From positions 806,687-835,709 of the forward strand of contig BFEA01000486.1 of the NCBI GenBank assembly GCA_003427395.1: a DNA stretch of 29,023 nt, in the 5' to 3' direction. Below are positions 27,742 through 29,023 of this stretch, piece after piece. The notes under the pieces are model-generated. The model was not told the origin of the DNA. It did not search any database and saw only the letters and a program-made list of their open reading frames with translations. The translations under genes were made by a program, and so were the position numbers. Source of the DNA: Chara braunii. Its lineage: Eukaryota > Streptophyta > Charophyceae > Charales > Characeae. Numbering within the stretch: position 1 is the stretch's first letter; each line of letters opens with the position of its first letter.

Positions 27742-27786
<45 letters not shown>
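27742..27786 (+). repeat. TC microsatellite, about 22 units
   Basis: Uninterrupted TC. It is followed by gcatgcaatgacc; a similar atgcaacgacc lies upstream of the AG run at 26925. Confidence 0.97.
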
Positions 27787-27787
<1 letters not shown>

Positions 27788-27810
27788 GCATGCAATGACC
27801 GTGACCTTTT

Positions 27811-27866
27811 GTAATAAACTTTCTGATTCACAGATTTCGTAATGAACCTTCTCATTCACACTATTG
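27811..27866 (+). repeat. 28-bp direct duplication
   Basis: gtaataaactttctgattcaca and gtaatgaaccttctcattcaca start 28 bases apart. Confidence 0.7.
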
Positions 27867-27904
27867 TGTTACCACCTCGCCCCCCCGGCTCCCCCCCCCG
27901 CTGT

Positions 27905-28273
27905 TCAAGGTCTGGCGCACAGACTTTCTGTATCCCTCTCCCCTCCTCTGCTTCTCTCATGCAGTGGTGCAATGAACTCCAGGTCAAAATCGGCATCCGT
28001 TATTGTTGTGTTGTGTGACCCACTCCTGTGGACAGAGGACACGCCAACTCGAAATACCGCAGCAGCCTTCTCAACAACAGATACGGCACGGTCCAGCTTG
28101 AAGATCGAAAAACTCATGACTGTATCGCGGATGCGGACAGATGATGCGATGTCCTGCTTTATAGAGACCAATTTTCCTATCTGCTCCGCCGCTCTGCTGG
28201 TCTTTGTTGTCTGCTCGATTTCACATTGCAGTGTCGGGGCAAATACCCTGACAAAGGGTATTTGCCGGGGTTT
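27905..28273 (-). CDS. Hypothetical coding-like segment, minus strand
   Basis: The frame is open from just below a stop at 28274-28276 down to 27905. The stretch from about 28230 to 27965 is strongly protein-like: TSRAAEQIGKLVSIKQDIAS, then an amphipathic helix-like SFSIFKLDRAVSVVEKAAAVFRVG, then TITDADFDLEFIAPLHE. There is no ATG near its beginning (the first in-frame ATG is at 28117), so it would be an internal exon or a fragment. The top of the frame overlaps the palindrome at 28238-28266, which may mark a later insertion. The opposite-strand frame 27864-28367 is judged a shadow. No family is recognised. Confidence 0.35.
   Translation of the reverse strand, partial: KPRQIPFVRVFAPTLQCEIEQTTKTSRAAEQIGKLVSIKQDIASSVRIRDTVMSFSIFKLDRAVSVVEKAAAVFRVGVSSVHRSGSHNTTITDADFDLEFIAPLHERSRGGERDTESLCARP
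28238..28266. repeat. Palindrome with 12-bp arms, homologue of the hAT target
   Basis: GGCAAATACCCT (28238-28249), gacaa, AGGGTATTTGCC (28255-28266), perfect arms. Sequence and layout match the palindrome split by the transposon at 19816-20561. Confidence 0.9.
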
Positions 28274-28276
28274 TCA

Positions 28277-28712
28277 ATGTCGGACGCTGTCCTACTTTTT
28301 CATGGAATTGAAGGACTTGACGAGACTGACGTTGCCAAAGTTGTTCAAAAAGACCTATGACCGGTAGGCTTAAACTTTCTTTTTTAAGCTAGACGTCGCT
28401 GACGTCCGACTGAAATAGTGGTAATCAGTGGTGTGACCACTAATCACGACATCTGACGGAGCTATGGAATAGTTTGGCCGAGGGACTACTAGGATTATAC
28501 CTACCCTACCTAATAAGGTGGCGCGTGGCGGTAGGCCTCACGATTCAGGGCCTAAGTGCGTTCAAAGTGGCGACCTTACCGGAGGTCGCGACGAGAGGTG
28601 AGTAGGAAGTTGTTTTTTTTTTATTTTTCAGGACCACGGGCGTCCGCACCAAGGGCTGAAATGGATGGCACGGTAGCCGCAGGGTGCGGCAAGTGTAGGG
28701 CTGGCCAACCAA
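28277..28712. other. Unassigned sequence
   Basis: A donor-like gtgagt and an acceptor-like tttttcag at 28598-28631 are too close together to be a normal intron. No gene is supported. Confidence 0.4.
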
Positions 28713-28890
28713 CCACCCAGCCTGCAACCACCCAGCGTGCAGCCAGCCGGCCAGCAACCAGCCTGCAGCCAGTCGGCCAGCAATCAGCCAGCCACCCAGC
28801 CTGCAACCACCNAGCGTGCAGCCAGCCGGCCAGCAACCANCCTGNAGCCANTCGGCCAGCAATCAGNCANCCACCCAGCCTGCAGCCACC
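28713..28890 (+). repeat. 79-bp minisatellite, about 2.3 units, with ambiguous bases
   Basis: cacccagcctgca recurs at 28714, 28793 and 28872. Each unit is itself built of ccagc/gcagcc sub-repeats. N bases begin in the second unit (28812) and continue to about 28962, consistent with difficulty resolving the repeat. Confidence 0.9.
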
Positions 28891-28969
28891 AAGCGGGAAC
28901 NNNCGCCTGNCTGCAGCTTNACCCTTGCGCANGGATGACACGCATAAATCGAGAAATGGTNCAAAATCC

Positions 28970-29023
28970 AGGTAGGGATTTGAACCCGGGTCTGTACCTC
29001 GATGTGCCATAGCAGGCCACGAT
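28970..29023 (-). mobile_element. tRNA-derived SINE head, cut by window end
   Basis: The minus strand carries a perfect B-box GGGTTCAAATCCC (28975-28987) preceded by tacagaccc, comparable to cagacct before the B-box of the other copies. The A-box would fall outside or at the edge of the window. Confidence 0.45.

Noticed and set aside
27864-28367. 167-codon plus-strand frame
   Set aside because: Begins in C-rich simple sequence and overlaps a better protein-like frame on the other strand.
28598-28631. Textbook-looking intron (gtgagt to tttttcag)
   Set aside because: Only 34 bases long and without coding sequence on either side.
28713-28890. Possible CRISPR-like array
   Set aside because: Units are contiguous tandem copies with no unique spacers, as in the 167-bp array. 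Both are minisatellite or satellite repeats in a eukaryotic context.

Overview
The window looks like repeat-dense nuclear DNA of a eukaryote of the green lineage. The Ty3/gypsy gag and pol reading, the tRNA-iMet-type primer site, the tRNA-headed SINEs and the many microsatellites all fit. A streptophyte alga such as Chara is my best guess, but that rests on the general look of the retroelement proteins and was not tested. I found no intact, recognisable host gene, no rRNA, no functional tRNA and no prokaryotic operon.

Layout. 1-1090: AT-rich spacer with a 65-bp duplication around A36 and one tRNA-type SINE. 1091-8849: one decayed Ty3/gypsy LTR retrotransposon on the minus strand. It has LTRs of about 1.0-1.1 kb, a primer-binding site, an AT-rich leader, gag, protease, reverse transcriptase and RNase H, and a G-rich polypurine tract. 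Coding is interrupted by many frameshifts and stops, integrase is missing, and the outer tip of the 5' LTR lies inverted together with a 130-bp TTAA-flanked inverted-repeat element. 8850-9835: GC-rich DNA that I cannot assign, part of it perhaps organellar. 9836-15460: several protein-like plus-strand segments with no recognised family; the clearest is a broken reading frame at 14741-15460.

15461-20561: dispersed repeats, a perfect 13-bp hairpin, a 340-bp element with GTACG-rich inverted ends, SINE pieces, a duplicated 163-bp block, and a 746-bp non-autonomous hAT-like transposon (19816-20561) with a perfect 8-bp target duplication. That transposon sits exactly in the centre of a palindrome, and two related empty palindromes occur at 22041-22058 and 28238-28266. 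20570-22000: pyrimidine-rich and GT-rich simple sequence. 22000-26570: unassigned DNA with a small Cys-containing reading frame, another SINE and minus-strand copies of a repeat that is plus-strand near 16-17 kb. 26574-27582: an 11-bp minisatellite, a long AG microsatellite and a 167-bp tandem array. 27600-29023: a coding-like minus-strand segment, a 79-bp array with ambiguous bases, and a SINE fragment at the end.

Nothing here forms a working pathway. The story is one of nested and rearranged mobile elements; the hAT insertion into a repeated palindrome and the inverted LTR tip are the most informative structures.
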